A stretch of 64,000 nucleotides of DNA from Azadirachta indica (taxonomy: Eukaryota > Streptophyta > Magnoliopsida > Sapindales > Meliaceae): NCBI GenBank assembly GCA_022749755.1, contig CM040451.1:9809871-9873870 (forward strand), written 5' to 3'. Below, one piece after another: positions 36,490-49,957 of the stretch; position 1 is the first letter of the stretch; each line of letters starts with the position of its first letter. The notes beneath the pieces were generated by a model, which was not told where the DNA came from, searched no databases, and saw nothing but the letters and a program-made list of their open reading frames with translations. The position numbers and the translations under genes were made by a program.

Positions 36490-37899
36490 CAAATCCGAGG
36501 GTCACTAAATTTCTTTCTTTGTTATTATTATTATTAATTAATTCCCTAATTATTAACTACCATGTATTAAATCTTTTCATTAATTGATTCCTAGATTTGA
36601 TTTCGGTCACAACCATTCATTTGCTGGAAATAAATACTGAGAAGAAAAATTGCTCCAACAACAAATATTGCATCTAATTTTAATAAAGAAATGTTGGGAA
36701 GATAAATTATTATTTATTCAAGGTTACGTACAACTAATAAAGTGGATAATTAATTTAACTATTAAATTAATAAAGACTGATACTTCTTAAATATTCTAAT
36801 TATTAGTAAAAATATAATAGTGGTAATAAATCTTTTTTCTTTTCAAAAAGGAAGTCGTGAATTCAATTTATGCGGCCAAGAAATGCTCATCACATCTTTA
36901 TTGCTGGTTAATTATAATTTTTGTTAAAATAAATATTAAAAATATTTATATGAGTGGATGGGGCGTTGCATTCAGTGAACCGGAGGATTTTAATTCCCTC
37001 AATGATATATAATACTCCAAAGGACCCACCAGTTCAAGTCAAAGTCAATGCCGTCAAGGTATCTACGCTAAGCAGAGTACAAGTCAACCACTGCATTAGA
37101 ATTTGGTGTGTGAACGGAACCGGATGAAGGTATTTGGCAAACCTGACGATTATTTTCTGCCGAAATAAATGGAACATAAAATAATGGGCGCGGCTTCGGT
37201 ATTGCTTTAACATATTAGTATTTTTATAAAGTAAAAATAAATATAAAAACTGGTGATATAGTAAGACGATCTAGGAGAAACAATTTGATATCTATCTATT
37301 ACTCCGAATATTAAAGGGTATCTGTCAATTTCTCTTGTTTGCTTATATAACATTAATCAATGAAATATTTTTGATATTCAGTGGATCCCTGTATAAGTTC
37401 CATCCAAATTAATTCAAGGTTTTATTTTTCATCAATCTTTTTTTTTTAACTAAATTATATATGCCAATCATTGTCACCATATCCACTAGGTGATTTCTAC
37501 TCCCTTAACAAGGTTACACAAAAATAACTTTTCCTTTATTTAATTTCATCAGTTATATAATTTTTTTTCTCTGAGATATATTTTATTCTATATTATTCTT
37601 TATAGGCACACCTTAAATCCAGTACACATTAAATACAAATTATTAAAAAAAAAAAAAAAAACTCCTTCCGAAGTTGGTGTGTGAGAAGGAGTCGATCCCT
37701 TAGACTTTTTACTTTTACGACAAAGTTGTAACTAACTAGATTATTCTGAGAACATATGTTATCTCTACTAAATGCAACTCTTTCGCAGTAAAATAGATTT
37801 TAAATTATTCAATTATATGGCTGATGTCTTCCTCATAATTAGCACTCAATGAATAATATACCAATTACATTAGTTTTACAACTTGCCCTTTTATTTTAG
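36490..37899. other. Region between CRK4 and CRK5; CRK5 exon 1 absent
   Basis: The first 800 bp show no recognisable gene. From about 37345 the sequence matches intron 1 of CRK2 (10885 onward; CATTAATCAATGAAATA). Intron 1 is therefore present without the DUF26 exon, placing a breakpoint near 37340. Confidence 0.6.
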
Positions 37900-39890
37900 A
37901 TCCGGGAAAGAAGGGAAAGAAGGATGGCAGAACATGGATTGCAATCACAAGTAATGTTTCGGCAATTTTACTACTCCTGCTATCTAGTTCTTTTCTTTGG
38001 CTAAAGAGGAGGAATAGAAGAGTCAAAGGTAATAATTACAAAGCTATGAATTCAACATCTCCTTTTCTTATCCCCTTAATTTCTAATGTAAAACCACATA
38101 TTGTCTTGCAGAGGAGAAAGCAAGTAGTCAGGAGGTTCAATTACTTCGCATGGGAGAACGTAGAATTGAAAATGACTTCCCATATAATATTTTACAAGGA
38201 GAGAAGCAAACAGAATCTCAAGTGTTTCCTTTATTTCCGTTAGAATTAACACTCCAGGCTACACAACATTTTTCTGATGAAAATAAGCTTGGAGAAGGTG
38301 GGTTTCGCTCTGTATACAAGGTAATTAAAAAGCAATGGCTAAGCAGCTATGAATCGCACCATTAATCCATGAATGAATAATGTGGTGACTAAGTATTTTC
38401 CATAACTTCCGTTTTGATTGGATGGTAATTAGCTGATGGCAGGGAAATTGCAGTAAAGAGGCTCTCCAGAACATCTGGACAAGTCCTGCAAGAGTTCAAG
38501 AATGAAGTTACAGTTTTTGCCAAATTGCAACATCAGAATCTTGTTCGGCTCGTGGGATGCTGCTTGGAGGAAAATGAATCACTGCTCATTTGTGAGTATA
38601 TGCCCAACAAAAGCCTCGATGTTTCCTTTTTGGTTTGTTTCTTAATTCTTTCTAATGCTAGTTAATTTGCACGTGGGAAGGGAGACTTGGATGCATTTCA
38701 TTAATTGCTGGCTGGAGTTAGGCCTTGCAAGTGGGAAGTGGCCCTGTTTACTTGTTTTATCTGCACTGCTAGTGCAACATAACTACCATTTCCATGGCAA
38801 TTGTACCCAAGTCTTTCCTTTTCCTCTGTTGTCTTTGATTCCCTTACCCACATAGTTTCTAATCAAGTAACATGTTGTATCCAATTCATTGTTGGATTCA
38901 ACAAGGAAAGTACTAGTGGACTGGAAAAGACGTGTTAGCATCATTAATAGAATTGCACGAGATATTATGTATCTCCGCAAGGATTCTTGACTCAGAATTA
39001 TTCATTGAGATCTTAAAGTTAGTAATGTTTTACTTGACCATGAGATGAATCCAAAAATATCAGACTTTGAAATGGCAAAAATATTTAGTAGAAATCAAAG
39101 TGAAGTCAATACCAATAGAGTTGTTGGAACATATTAAGTGTATTTTATCACTATTTTGCTCTGTTTTCTTTGTGTCGGCTGGAAAATGTGTTTTTTCTTT
39201 TTTCGATGACATGCCTTCTTTTCCTATATACTTGCCAATTTATATAATTATCAACTGCTTTTTTAGCATAAGATATTTATCTGGTTTTATTGTTTTATTT
39301 TAAAACAATGGATACATGGCTCCAGAATATGCCATGAAAGGATTATTTTCGGTAAAATCAGATGTATTCAGTTTCGGAGTTCTTCTGCTCGAGATTATTA
39401 GGGGAAGTAAGATCAGTAGATTTTATCTTTTAGAACGTAGTCAAAGCCTCCTTACTTATGGATATGCCTATCTCTATCCTCCAAATTTTCTTTTCCTTTA
39501 ATTTTTTCCAGAAAAAAAATTTCCAGTTGTTATTAGTCTAATCTGAAGTTGTTTATGAAGAATGCTATATATAACATTTCAGACATGGAAATTATGGTGT
39601 AAAGGAGAAGCACTAGAACTAATGGACCTGTAATCAAGCAATCATGTGTTCCTTCTGAACTTCTGAAGTTTATACATATTGGATTATTATGTGTTCAGGA
39701 AGATCCAACAGACAAACCTACCATGTCTTCTGTGGTTGTAATGCTAGCAAGTGAGACCGTAACACTTCCTCAGCCAACCCAGCCTGCATTTTCTGTTGGA
39801 AGAGTTATGGCAAGACCAGTTCAATCTTCATCTGAAAATAAACTTTGTTCTGTCAATGAGGTTACTCTTTCCAATGTGTCACCCCGTTGA
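37900..39890 (+). pseudogene. CRK5: CRK pseudogene lacking the ectodomain exon
   Basis: Exon 2 (37900-38028) encodes TWIAITSNVSAILLLLLSS. Exon 3 (38112-38320) is full length, but its P-loop reads GEGGFRSVYK, with Arg for the third Gly. Exon 4 has lost its AG acceptor and one base near 38426 and has a second 1-bp loss near 38620. Exon 5's acceptor is GG for AG, and it carries TGA at the Arg of EDSR and TGA in place of the HRD Arg; DFG is DFE. Exon 6's acceptor is AA. Exon 7 (39583-39890) has a 1-bp deletion after LMD (ATGGACCTGTAA) but is otherwise close to CRK1. No signal peptide or DUF26 exon precedes it. Confidence 0.9.
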
Positions 39891-40159
39891 CAATTCTGCT
39901 GTTGACTTATATAAAGATTTATGGACATGAATAAATGTATGTAAAGTTTCAACAATTTGGTATGTGCAACATTCAAGGTTAATGGACTTTATGTTTCATC
40001 ATTGATCTTTATGCTTACGGAGTTCTTTTCTCATTCACTTTTTTAAGGATAAAAACTGCCAAAGCAAAATGTTAAAATTAAAATTTGAAAAACCCAAGCA
40101 ACAACTCTCGATCAAATACAAACAAACGCTTGTTCCAATAATAGCCAGCTTCTGTATAA

Positions 40160-40600
40160 AACAATTAACAGATCGTGTTCAATGCATGATCGTCAACATC
40201 TAATGATGGAGACATAAACTCTGTATATTTTAAAGTTTGATGCACTCCTTTAATGGAAATTAAATGTAATAAATGTGAAACAGAAGAAATGAGCAATGAA
40301 TAAACTTGGAGGATGATCTCCAAAGCATAAACCATAAAAAAAATAAAACTGCTATCTTTGGCACCAAAGTGCAGCACGTCCTTATCTCTACCATTACATG
40401 TAATTACAATTTTTCTATTACCATCTTGATCGTTGATTTCGACTCTTGCGCTGCAACTTTTGCAGCACGAACAGTAAGTTCTTGCTGGGTTTGGCTTTTG
40501 GAATCCGTATCAAGCATATATAGCCGTCATATTAACGTGGTGAAACAATTTTCTTCGTCACGTTATAACCGTCTCAATGCAGCCTTTTGCATAGTAGGAT
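40160..40600 (-). pseudogene. J-domain gene fragment, 3' end
   Basis: The sequence matches the 3' flank and last codons of the 7074-7649 gene, including CAAAGTGCAGCACGT and TCGTTGATTTCGACTCTTGC. On the minus strand it covers the C-terminal residues and then diverges near 40500. The J domain itself is missing. It lies after CRK5 just as the open J gene lies after CRK1. Confidence 0.65.
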
Positions 40601-42738
40601 GATGCAATTTCTTTTTCTTATTTTTCTTGCCTTCCTATGCTGACTTTCTCTTTTCATTTTTTATTTTTTATTGGGTCCCACCACTAAACGTGGTGGACCT
40701 CCCCAAAATCACCCAATCCATGAACAGACCCAACATATTATATTCCTTCAGATTTGATAACAGATAAAATATATAAACTCAGGGTCTCGAGGTATTTTAA
40801 GAATATTATGGTTTTAGGTTAGGTCAACCATATATTAACTCGGATGAATTCCGAATTTATCAGAAACAAAATTATCGACTTATGTAAAAATTTGGTGATA
40901 TAGAGTTTTAAGGGGGGTAATAAATAGGGAATTATATACTAAATTATGAGGGGACAAAGGATATAGTTTTGATTAATTTGAAATATATTTGACTTCTTAA
41001 TTGCTTTTTTTTTTTAAATTTTCAAAATTGTTCAATTTCACAATTGTTTTGTTTTAATTTTATTTATCAATTTTATTATCCAGTTCATCAAGAGTTAATG
41101 CTCGATAAATCAAAATTAAGTAAAGAAAACAAGCTAGCATTCATTCATAATCGTATGACATATATTGCATAATCTTTAATTTTCCAAACCTCTGCTGCGC
41201 AAAAAACAGAGAGAATTAATCTTCGTATCCAATTCAACTGATGCTTCTTTCCTTATCATGTTTTATTTGTTGAAAGGAATTAAATTAAGTCATCAAATTC
41301 AATGTATCCGGCAAAGTGCAACACATGCATCATTATTGCTCGTTGTAACTGTAATACCAATTAATAATATAAAATATAAACATTTTCCCTTCACACACTA
41401 TTTATCCTATTGACCAATTTTATTAAAATAATATTTAATTAAAACAAATAGTCTGAAATATTACCACTCTTGTCTAGGGAACAGGTTTTCACCATCTGCC
41501 CCTTTAATTTTTGTAACACATATGCTTTAGTGATTTTATTTTAAGATATATCAACCTCTCTGACAAGAAACACAAGCCCAACCAGGTTCGATCTTCTCAT
41601 GACTATTATATTTGTAAATGTTAAAAAAACTCTATATAGTCATTAAAGTGAATTATTAGAGCATATTTACATTAAACCATAGCACTTAGTTTGGGAAGTG
41701 GGATAATTTGATAGTTTAACATAATATTATTTTAATTTTATAGCATGCAAAACGCGGGCAGCTTTGATGCTAATTTTCATTTTAAAAGTGTAGATGTGTG
41801 AACGACAGAAAAATAATTATGTGAACTATCCCTATTTTGAGTAAGAAAAGTTTCAATGCCTTTATTTATACAGTAATTAATTAAATTCATACTAAGGAAT
41901 TTTTTATTTTTCTGATTGAAATCTAAATATAATTATTCAGAAATTTAAGAGTCGTTTATTTTTTTAACTTATATATGAAGATTTGTTAAAAATATCTTAA
42001 TATAATTAAATTAAAAATTTTAATTTAAATTTGAATGAGTAAATGTCTAAATAATTTTAATATTTTTATTTTTAAAAAATATCTTTATTTTATTAATTTA
42101 TTTACTAATAAAATTAAAACCTTAATTAACTATTTTTAATGTATTTATTTTCTATTGTGGATTTCTTTTACTTGTCTTTTCAATCTACTTATTTTATACT
42201 TTAATTGTTATAATAAATTTGTATATTTACATCATTATAATTATATTATGATATGACTTATTATTTTTATTAATCTCTATATTATCGATTAAAAATTTTT
42301 TTTTTTAAAAAAATCAGATATCAAACAAACAAATAAAATAATATACATACTAATATAATTTATTAATTTTTTATTTGTTATTGTACTAATATAATCAAAA
42401 TTATTATATATATAAATATATTATTTAAAAGGGTATATATGTCAAAATATCAATTTTCAGACTTTTTATTTTCTCAAAATAAACAATTTATTTTTTATTT
42501 TTAGATATTTTAAAATAAAAAATAAATATATCATTTAAATTCAGATTTCAGTTAAATTTAGATTTAAGATATTTTACGGTTAAAAGAAAAAGTTACCTAA
42601 GTTTCAGTGCCTTTATTTAGATAGTAGTTAATTAATAAATTCATACTACGTTCTCTCTATAATATATATATATCCTCAAGTCATCAGTCTTCAGTTTCAT
42701 AGCATTGTAGCCTAACAAAAATTTTGTTTCGGACAAGA
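40601..42738. other. Intergenic region upstream of CRK6
   Basis: From about 40715 it matches 11970-12960 upstream of CRK3. It contains extra DNA at about 41330-41600 and 41894-42598 that CRK3's upstream region lacks. No gene is supported. Confidence 0.5.
41894..42598. mobile_element. AT-rich insertion flanked by 45-bp direct repeats
   Basis: About 705 bp of AT-rich DNA separate two similar copies (41848-41893 and 42599-42647) of a segment reading AAGTTTCARTGCCTTTATTT. That segment occurs once upstream of CRK3 (near 12848). I see no coding and no convincing terminal repeats. It could be a tandem duplication trapping an insertion or an old element. Confidence 0.4.
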
Positions 42739-45700
42739 ATGGCGATATATCGTCTTCTCTGGCTCAAAAACAATTCACTTGCTTCACCTTCTTTCTTTTT
42801 TATGCGTTGTTATGTCACTGAGTACTCCTGAACGCTTGCCTTTTTCTTGCTTATATCGTCCTAGTGCTACTGCTTCCAACATGTTTACAAACAACCTCCG
42901 CCAGTTCTTGGACTGAACCATTTATTTAGATGAAGCCAGCAACTTCGCTCATAACAAAACAACTTAAGGAGATTATTATGCAGACAAAGTTTACTGTCTT
43001 TATCTCTATAGAGGGGATCTCAATAGCCAATGCTGCCTGAATTGCGTAGTTTTAGCATTTAAGAGCCTTGTCACATATTGTGCTGGCATCAAAGAAGCAA
43101 TTACGTGGTATAATGATTGTATGGTACGTATTCTGATACAGCTTTCACCTCAAAGCAAGAGACAACACCGCATAAATGCGTGAGGAATAGAAAAAACTTT
43201 ACTGAACCTGAAAATTCAAAAAGAGTGTGACTCAGTCCTTGGATGAAGAAATCTCGATGGCAACTTCAAAAAATCCTTCTAAAAGTATGCAACCCAGGTC
43301 TTTTGTATTTCCAGCACTGATAAGATATATAGTCTCGCACAGTGCATACCAGATTTGTCAGTAGAAGAGTGCGGAACTTGCCGAGGATTACTGCGGCGTC
43401 AGTTCTAAGGTGCTACCAGGATAGACACGGCGCCAGATTTCTTAATCCAAGTTGTAATATAAGGTTCGAGCAGTGCCCAGTTTTCTTTGTGCATGAAGCT
43501 CGCCCATCCGGCTCTCTAGCCAGTCCTAAAGGTGAGTTAATACATATGATAGCAGTATAAATGATGAGTTTAAAGTTCCGTAAGCGAGGAAATTGCTTTA
43601 ATATACAACAGGATTACATATTGCTGAATAGGCAGGTTTATTACAACATAAAATAAATCTCTTACAACAAAATGAGGTGTTCATTATAATGATTTTTAGA
43701 TTACATAAGTTACGTGTTGCCATAAGTTGACAACATATATCACCCTAACACATGTTTTCATTAACAATAACTCGCATCATAAATTTAATTCAAGTTTTTA
43801 TATACTCCCTTTTTCCATGAAGTTGAACGAAAGGGTTCATCCAATTCTGCTAGCTGTGATTAAGAACATTTTGACTTGGGTAATTTGCTTATTCTTTTAG
43901 TGTTCCTTCCACTTTATAGAAGTTATTCAAGATTGCAAATAGTACTGTGATTTTTATTTTAAGAAAAAAAATTTCCCTATATGTATTAAATTTTCGTGTT
44001 ATCATTATATACATTTTTTAAGTTGTTCATCCACTTAAGACCATTGCTTATCATGCTAGTTAGGACCGACACTTTACAAAAAGCTTAGTGGAATATAAAT
44101 GATAAAATGGAAAAAAAATTGTGAAGGAAAATAGTAGTTTTCATGTTTTGTCATGAGATTTAAATGAATTTAAAATCTGAATATATTATTAATTATATGT
44201 TCTTTTTTATTTATGTCTAAATATAAACTTATGAAAACTAATAATTTGATACTTTCCTTATCTTTAGAGATAATTAAATGAAAACTAATAATTTGATATT
44301 TTCCTTATCTTTAGAGACAATTAAATAAGAACATTAGAATTAAATATAAGATATTTGTATTCAGTTTTAACTAAAATGTTATGAAATTTATATTTTTACG
44401 GAATTTTGCTTTCGATATCAAAAACCATGTTCATACTAAAAGTTAAATATTCCCCTAGTTATGCAGTTTAAATCATATATATGTCATAATCCATGGTGAA
44501 AAAAAGTTGATAGCCATTTTTGGGTGCTCTTTTTAATCAAACGGCCAGGAGAAGTGAGATTTATTAAGGTCCATAGTGATATTGATGTACTTTATCATAA
44601 TGCTTGTTATTATTAACCTTTTATGTTATTTTAATTCTCATATTCTTCGTGACCATTAATTGGTATTCATGGATAACAATTTTAATATCTTTCATAACTT
44701 TAATTGTTAGCTCTGAGTGCACGGAGGGGAAGGAAGGATAGCAGAATGTGGACTGAAATCGGCACTACAACTTCTACATTGTTTATTATAGTCGCCTTGT
44801 TGATTTCTTTTCTTTGGCGCAAGAGGAGACGAACTAGAAAAGGCAATGGTATGTAGGTGATTGGATTAGTTGGCCTTATAACTTTTTCTTTTTTGGGTTC
44901 TTGTAAATTAAATTCGGTTGGATTGCAGAAGAAACAAATAGTCAAGAGGTTCAATTGCTTGAACTAGAAGGTAGAATTACAAATGATCACTCCTGTGATA
45001 TTTTGGAAGGATAGAACCAGTTGAAAGCTCAAGCGTTACCTCTGTTTCCATTAAATCTTGCATTCAAAGCTACACACACATATCTCTGACAAAAATAAGC
45101 TTGGAGAAGGTGGATTCGGCCCGGTATACAAGGTAATTATTATGGTCTGATAGTTTAAATTTGGACTTCCTCGTTTTATTGTAAGAATGGAAGTTTGCTT
45201 GGAGGGTATATTAGCAGATGGAAAGGAAACTGCAGTTAAGAGGTTCTCTAGAACTTCCAGACAAGGCCTACAAGAGTTTAAGAATGAAGTTACGGTTATT
45301 GCCAAATTACAACATAAGAATCTTGTTAGGCTCTTGGGTTGCTGCTTGGAGGAAAATGAATCGCCGCTCATCTATGAGTATATGGCCAACAAAAGCCTTG
45401 ATGTACTCCTTTTTGGTTTGTATTTAAGTTTTCTAATGCTAGCTGATTTACAGAAATGGAAAGTAAGACTTGGATGCATTTCACTAATTGCCGGTTGTTA
45501 AGTTGTGCAAATAAAAGAAAAACATGTGGGGCTATTTCAGCTTGATTGCGGTTAGTATTCAAGTCTCCCAAGAGGGGAACGGCCCTGTTTACATGGATTG
45601 CACTATTCGTGCAACATAACTACCATCATCACAGCAATTGTACCCACGTCTTTCTTTTTCCTCTCTTTTCCCTACCTTCCCTAGTCCACAAAGCAGGTAA

Positions 45701-46701
45701 TTAATCAAGAAAAATATGTATGCAATTAAATTGCAGATTCAAAGAGGAGGGCACAATTAGACTGGAATAGGCGCATATTTATCATTAATGGAATTGCGTG
45801 GGGTATTATGTATTTACATTAGGATTTTCAACTCAAAATTATTCATTGAGATCTCAAAGCTAGTAATATTTTACTTGACCATGAGCTGAATCCGAAGATT
45901 TTGGACTTTGGAATGACAAGGATATTTGATGGAAACCAAAATGAAGCCACTACCAATAGGGTTGTTGGAACATAGTAAGTATATTCCATCACTACTTTGC
46001 TCTGTTTACTTACTGTTAGTTAGAAAATGTAGATTTTTGTTTGTCAAAATTGCTTTCTTTTACTGGAAACCTACCAGTTTATATAATTCTCAATTTCTTT
46101 ATTACGTGACCTTAATATTATTGTGCTATATTTTTAAACAGTGGATACATAGCCCCAGAATATACTATAGACGGATTATTTTCAATAAAATCGGATGTGT
46201 TCATTTTTGGAGTTTTTTTGCTAGAGATTATCAATGGGAATAAGAACAGTGGATTTTATCATTCTAAACATGGTCAAAACCTCCTTAATTATGTTTGTAT
46301 CTCTATCTACCAATTCTTTTTTCTGAAAAATAATTTCAAATGATTGTTAGTCTAATGCTAATTTGTTTATGTTGACTTTCACAATATTTCAGACTTGGAA
46401 ATTATGGTGTAAAGGAGAAGCACCAGAGCTGATGGATCCAGTACTCAAGCAGACTTGTGTTCCCGCTGAACTGTTGAAATGTATACATATTGGCTTATTG
46501 TGTGTCCAGGAAGACCCAGCAGACAGACCTATCATGTCATCTGTGATTGTTATGTTAGCAGGGGACACCTCAACACTTCCTCAACCAACCGAACCAGCAT
46601 TTTTTGTCCGGCGACCTATGGTTAAAACAGTTGAATCTTCTTCAGATATCAATGTTTGTATTATTAATGAGATTACTCTATCAAATTTGTCCCCCCGTTA
46701 A
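42739..46701 (+). pseudogene. CRK6: CRK pseudogene with all exons present
   Basis: Exon 1 (42739-43531) has an extra base after the first codons (ATGGCGATATATC versus ATGGAGATTATC in CRK3), a TGA near 42915 and further frame changes; the second DUF26 is shortened at its cysteines. Exon 2 (44711-44848) encodes WTEIGTTTSTLFIIVALLIS. Exon 3 (from 44929) has TAG after DILEG and a frameshift in the segment equal to TQHFS. Exon 4 (45205-45415, 211 nt) is open with [12 protein letters not shown]. Exon 5 has TAG at LHED and TGA replacing the HRD Arg, but keeps DFG. Exon 6 reads YIAPEYTID. Exon 7 (46393-46701) is fully open, from TWKLWCKGEAPELMDP to NLSPR. It is most like CRK3. Confidence 0.9.
44232..44325. 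repeat. 47-bp tandem duplication in CRK6 intron 1
   Basis: Two adjacent units start TGAAAACTAATAATTTGATA and end near GAGAYAATTAAA, with few differences. They lie in the enlarged first intron. Confidence 0.8.
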
Positions 46702-47039
46702 CAATTTTGTGATTGATTTATATAAAAATTCAAGGACGTGAATGTATTTATTGTTTAACGATTTGGACAACATTTAGGTTCATAAATTTCCTTTCATTGA
46801 CTTCACGATTTCCCGTTTTAATTCACAAATTTGATTTAGAATAAACAGTGCGAAAGCTTAATGGTAAATTAAAATTCGAACAAGTTAAGCAACAGCTCTC
46901 AGTCAAATACAAACAAGAGTCAAAACTATTGATAGATCGACTGGGTAATGAGCTAGGAATTAACAAGAGTCAAAAACTACTCCAAGTTCAATGCATGGTC
47001 ATCCAAGTAGACTTCTTGGCTGCTCATTCGTGAACTTTT

Positions 47040-47199
47040 AGGCGGTGAAGTATTCTTCTATGCTGGGGAGATGTGGGTTGAAATCCTTCGCTGCTTGGAG
47101 ACTCTTGATGGCCGGGTCTACGTTCTGAAGCTTGAAGTACTCTGCTGCGGCATCTCTGGCTTTCTCGGCGGCTAACTTGACAAGATTTGTCAGCATTCT
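47040..47199 (-). pseudogene. J-domain gene fragment, N-terminal end
   Basis: On the minus strand this encodes TNLVKLAAEKARDAAAEYFK and LPSIEEYFTA, corresponding to the start of the 7074-7649 gene. The three residues KAR make its helix closer to the family norm. The J domain and the rest are missing. A TATATATGTAC-like box lies upstream near 47255, as in the open copy. It follows CRK6 in convergent orientation. Confidence 0.7.
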
Positions 47200-47765
47200 C
47201 TCTAACTTTGGGAAAGGAGAGGAACCAAAACGTTCTGATAATTATTCATGAGTACATATATAGAGCGTAGATGTTTGGTTGAACTTGACGCCTTTTGTTT
47301 GTTTTCTGATTGATAACGAAAACGAGTTTCTAACTTAAAACTTTGTTTGTTAGATATTCCTTAATTGAGTCGGAGTCTAGGACGTTTACTTTACCGCTAA
47401 GGAAATATTTGAAATTTAAATGGGATAGGATTCAACAATTCGACCAATGATTATTTCCTTAAAATAAGTAATTTAATTTGATAAATCTTTAGTATATTAT
47501 AGAGTTTAGATGACTGCTTGTACTTGGAGCTATTTGTTTGTTTCTTGATTGAAAACGCTATTCACATGAAAAAAGAAATAGAAGCCTGCTTGGACACAAA
47601 CAAATACTCTTGTCATTCGCATGAGTTAATAATTTTCCACGTTGTCCCTTGCCTATTCTCCGCCATGTGCCCATCAAACGAACGTTAACCTGAGAATAGA
47701 AATACATAATCGTACAACTGTTCAGTATCCAGCTAATTCGAACATATATCTCAATTCTAACAACT

Positions 47766-49957
47766 CTACGAGATCCCCTTCTTTGACATTCGACATTGGT
47801 TAGCAACTTGTCTTCTCCATTCACGAAGTGGGACCTGCAAGGCAATCCATAGAAGCTCCATGATAGCTGTCCGCGATAATCAACCAATTCCAACAGGTTT
47901 GGTTAATGGACTCAAAATCCCGGCTGTACATAATATTTATGAATAAAATTAAATCCTCACAGCAGGGAAGCCTCCATAATCCCCAGACTCCCCAATGTTC
48001 TTGGTGACGCAGCTATTAGCAGCAAGTCGCACCTGCAACTCCAACTAATCAGACATCTAACAATGAAAAGATAAGTCACTCTTAATATCAATCACAGCAG
48101 TCCAAAATTAGTTAAAGGTCTACATTTGAACCATCAAAACGTAACTGAATGTGAATTCTGTCATAGGAACTCTGGAACTACAATATGGAGACATTTAAGT
48201 TGGCAGAGAAAAATTCTCAATCTAATCGTTCTGAATTTCCACTTCAAACAGTTGTGGAAAGACAATGGGTCTAAATATATGCAGAAAGTACATCCTTAAA
48301 AATGTTCAATTATCATCGATAGAGCAGGTCAAAATTGGATATTTGGATTAGTAAAAATGCTTGTTTTACTTTGTTTGTTACTTCAAGTTACCTTTGGTGC
48401 AATAGAGACATGATCACAAACAGCTACCCTTCCCCCCAAAGTTATATAGTCTTCTATCCCGAGGAAAATAATGCAGACATGACAATCAGGACCTGTTAAA
48501 GCTTGACAGAGTCCTTTCGTGGAAATTACAGCTAATGAAGGAAGATCCAACGTTACATAAAACTTATAGCAACCAAAGAAGAAGAAGAAGTAACATACGT
48601 CACTGAACCTGCTATTCCAGCTCGCCATAAAGCATGCAGCTCTTTCCAATAATCACAGTATGAGCAATCTGCAGATCGAAGCAGATTGGCAGTTGAATAT
48701 TGCAGAATAAAACATTCTAGTTATGATCAGTGTTTTCAATCTTTTAGCAACATCATCAAATCAGGCAGTACGTTTATTGGAGAGACAAGTAAGTGCAAAG
48801 CCACCTGAACTAAATTATCTATCTTTGAATGATCCCCTATGATTGCATCTCTCCAACCGAAAATGCAAACAGCTAATACCTCAGTATTCAGCTTGGACGG
48901 CTTTCAGGTGCTATCAAGTTTAGGAAAAAATAAAATATGCATGTTACGAAGTGTTGGAAGATATTCAAGCCGACAAACATCTCACCTGCGCCTGTCAATG
49001 CAGGTATTTGCACCAATCTCTACATGTTCACCTATCCTAACATTCAGCATCTGACAAAAGAATGAAATATAAAATGAAATATAAAAGGAAACACTTCAGT
49101 TGCTGATCCAAAATTGACAAGATATCACGCGCTCAAACTTAGCTTTTCTTCATAAGGGTTACAAGAATAAATTCTAAACCATAATGAAAATCCAAAGAAA
49201 ACATCTTTACCAAGTTTCACCTAGGAAACTCCACAGTACTTTTCTCAAATGCATTTTACTTTGATGGTTTTTTTTGTCAGTTACCAGTTTCAAGGATGTC
49301 CTTATGGACTCTCTCTTCCCAAAAAAATTACAAGCAATAAGAAAACAAAAAATTGATTTTCAATGGAAGCTTAAATACATATCACTAACTTGAGGCTTCC
49401 TCATCATTTTGCCGTTCTCATCCACAAAAAACCCAACCCTGTATAAGAAAAATGGCACCCAATTTTAAAAAACAACAATTGGATTACAATAAATTGCATT
49501 TTCACCTGCAATTAAGTTCGAAGTAATCCAATCTTACCATCTTGAACAATGCACACCCCATTGTGAATTATACATGAATCACCTATAATGCAGTTACTGA
49601 CTGAAACATTATAACTGTCAGCAGTACACAAATATGGTTTTATTTTCTATCACATACTACAAATACTAACAGCAGGTCCAACAACGAGTTCCTGAACAAT
49701 TACAAACATTTGCACCCTTTACAGCATTTGAGTGAACTATGGCTCCAACCTCAACCAGCGCCGTTGAATCAATGCAAGCTGATTGGAGAAAGATACCACC
49801 TCTGTTACGCCATCTCTGAAATTCCTGAAGATTTTCTACACCTGAAATATATAAAAGCATATGCCAAATATCAGTTAGGCATTTGCACGAACAGTTGGAC
49901 GGCAAAAATTGACGGGTCAGTAGCGTTAAATGTCGGGTCCTTAATACTTCTTCCCAT
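47766..49957 (-). pseudogene. LPXD: LpxD-like gene copy C, nearly full length
   Basis: All expected exons can be traced from the ATG near 49957 to the TAG at 47766. The C-terminal exon (47766-47834) encodes VPLREWRRQVANQCRM. The exon before it reads VRLAANSCVTKNIGESG and DYGGFPA, typical of the LpxD C-terminal region. Upstream exons carry the left-handed beta-helix hexapeptides. Defects: exon 2 gains a base in SGTVVG and loses the following VTIGQSTKIG segment; exon 3 reads VCIVQDG. The exon carrying GDYVTLGGR lacks an AG acceptor at the expected place (TCG before the ATAG). It is therefore probably non-functional. Confidence 0.8.

Noticed and set aside
42739..46701. CRK6 as a functional gene because exons 4 and 7 are open
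   Set aside because: Several stops and frameshifts in exons 1, 3 and 5, including loss of the HRD Arg, cannot be bypassed by one splice change.
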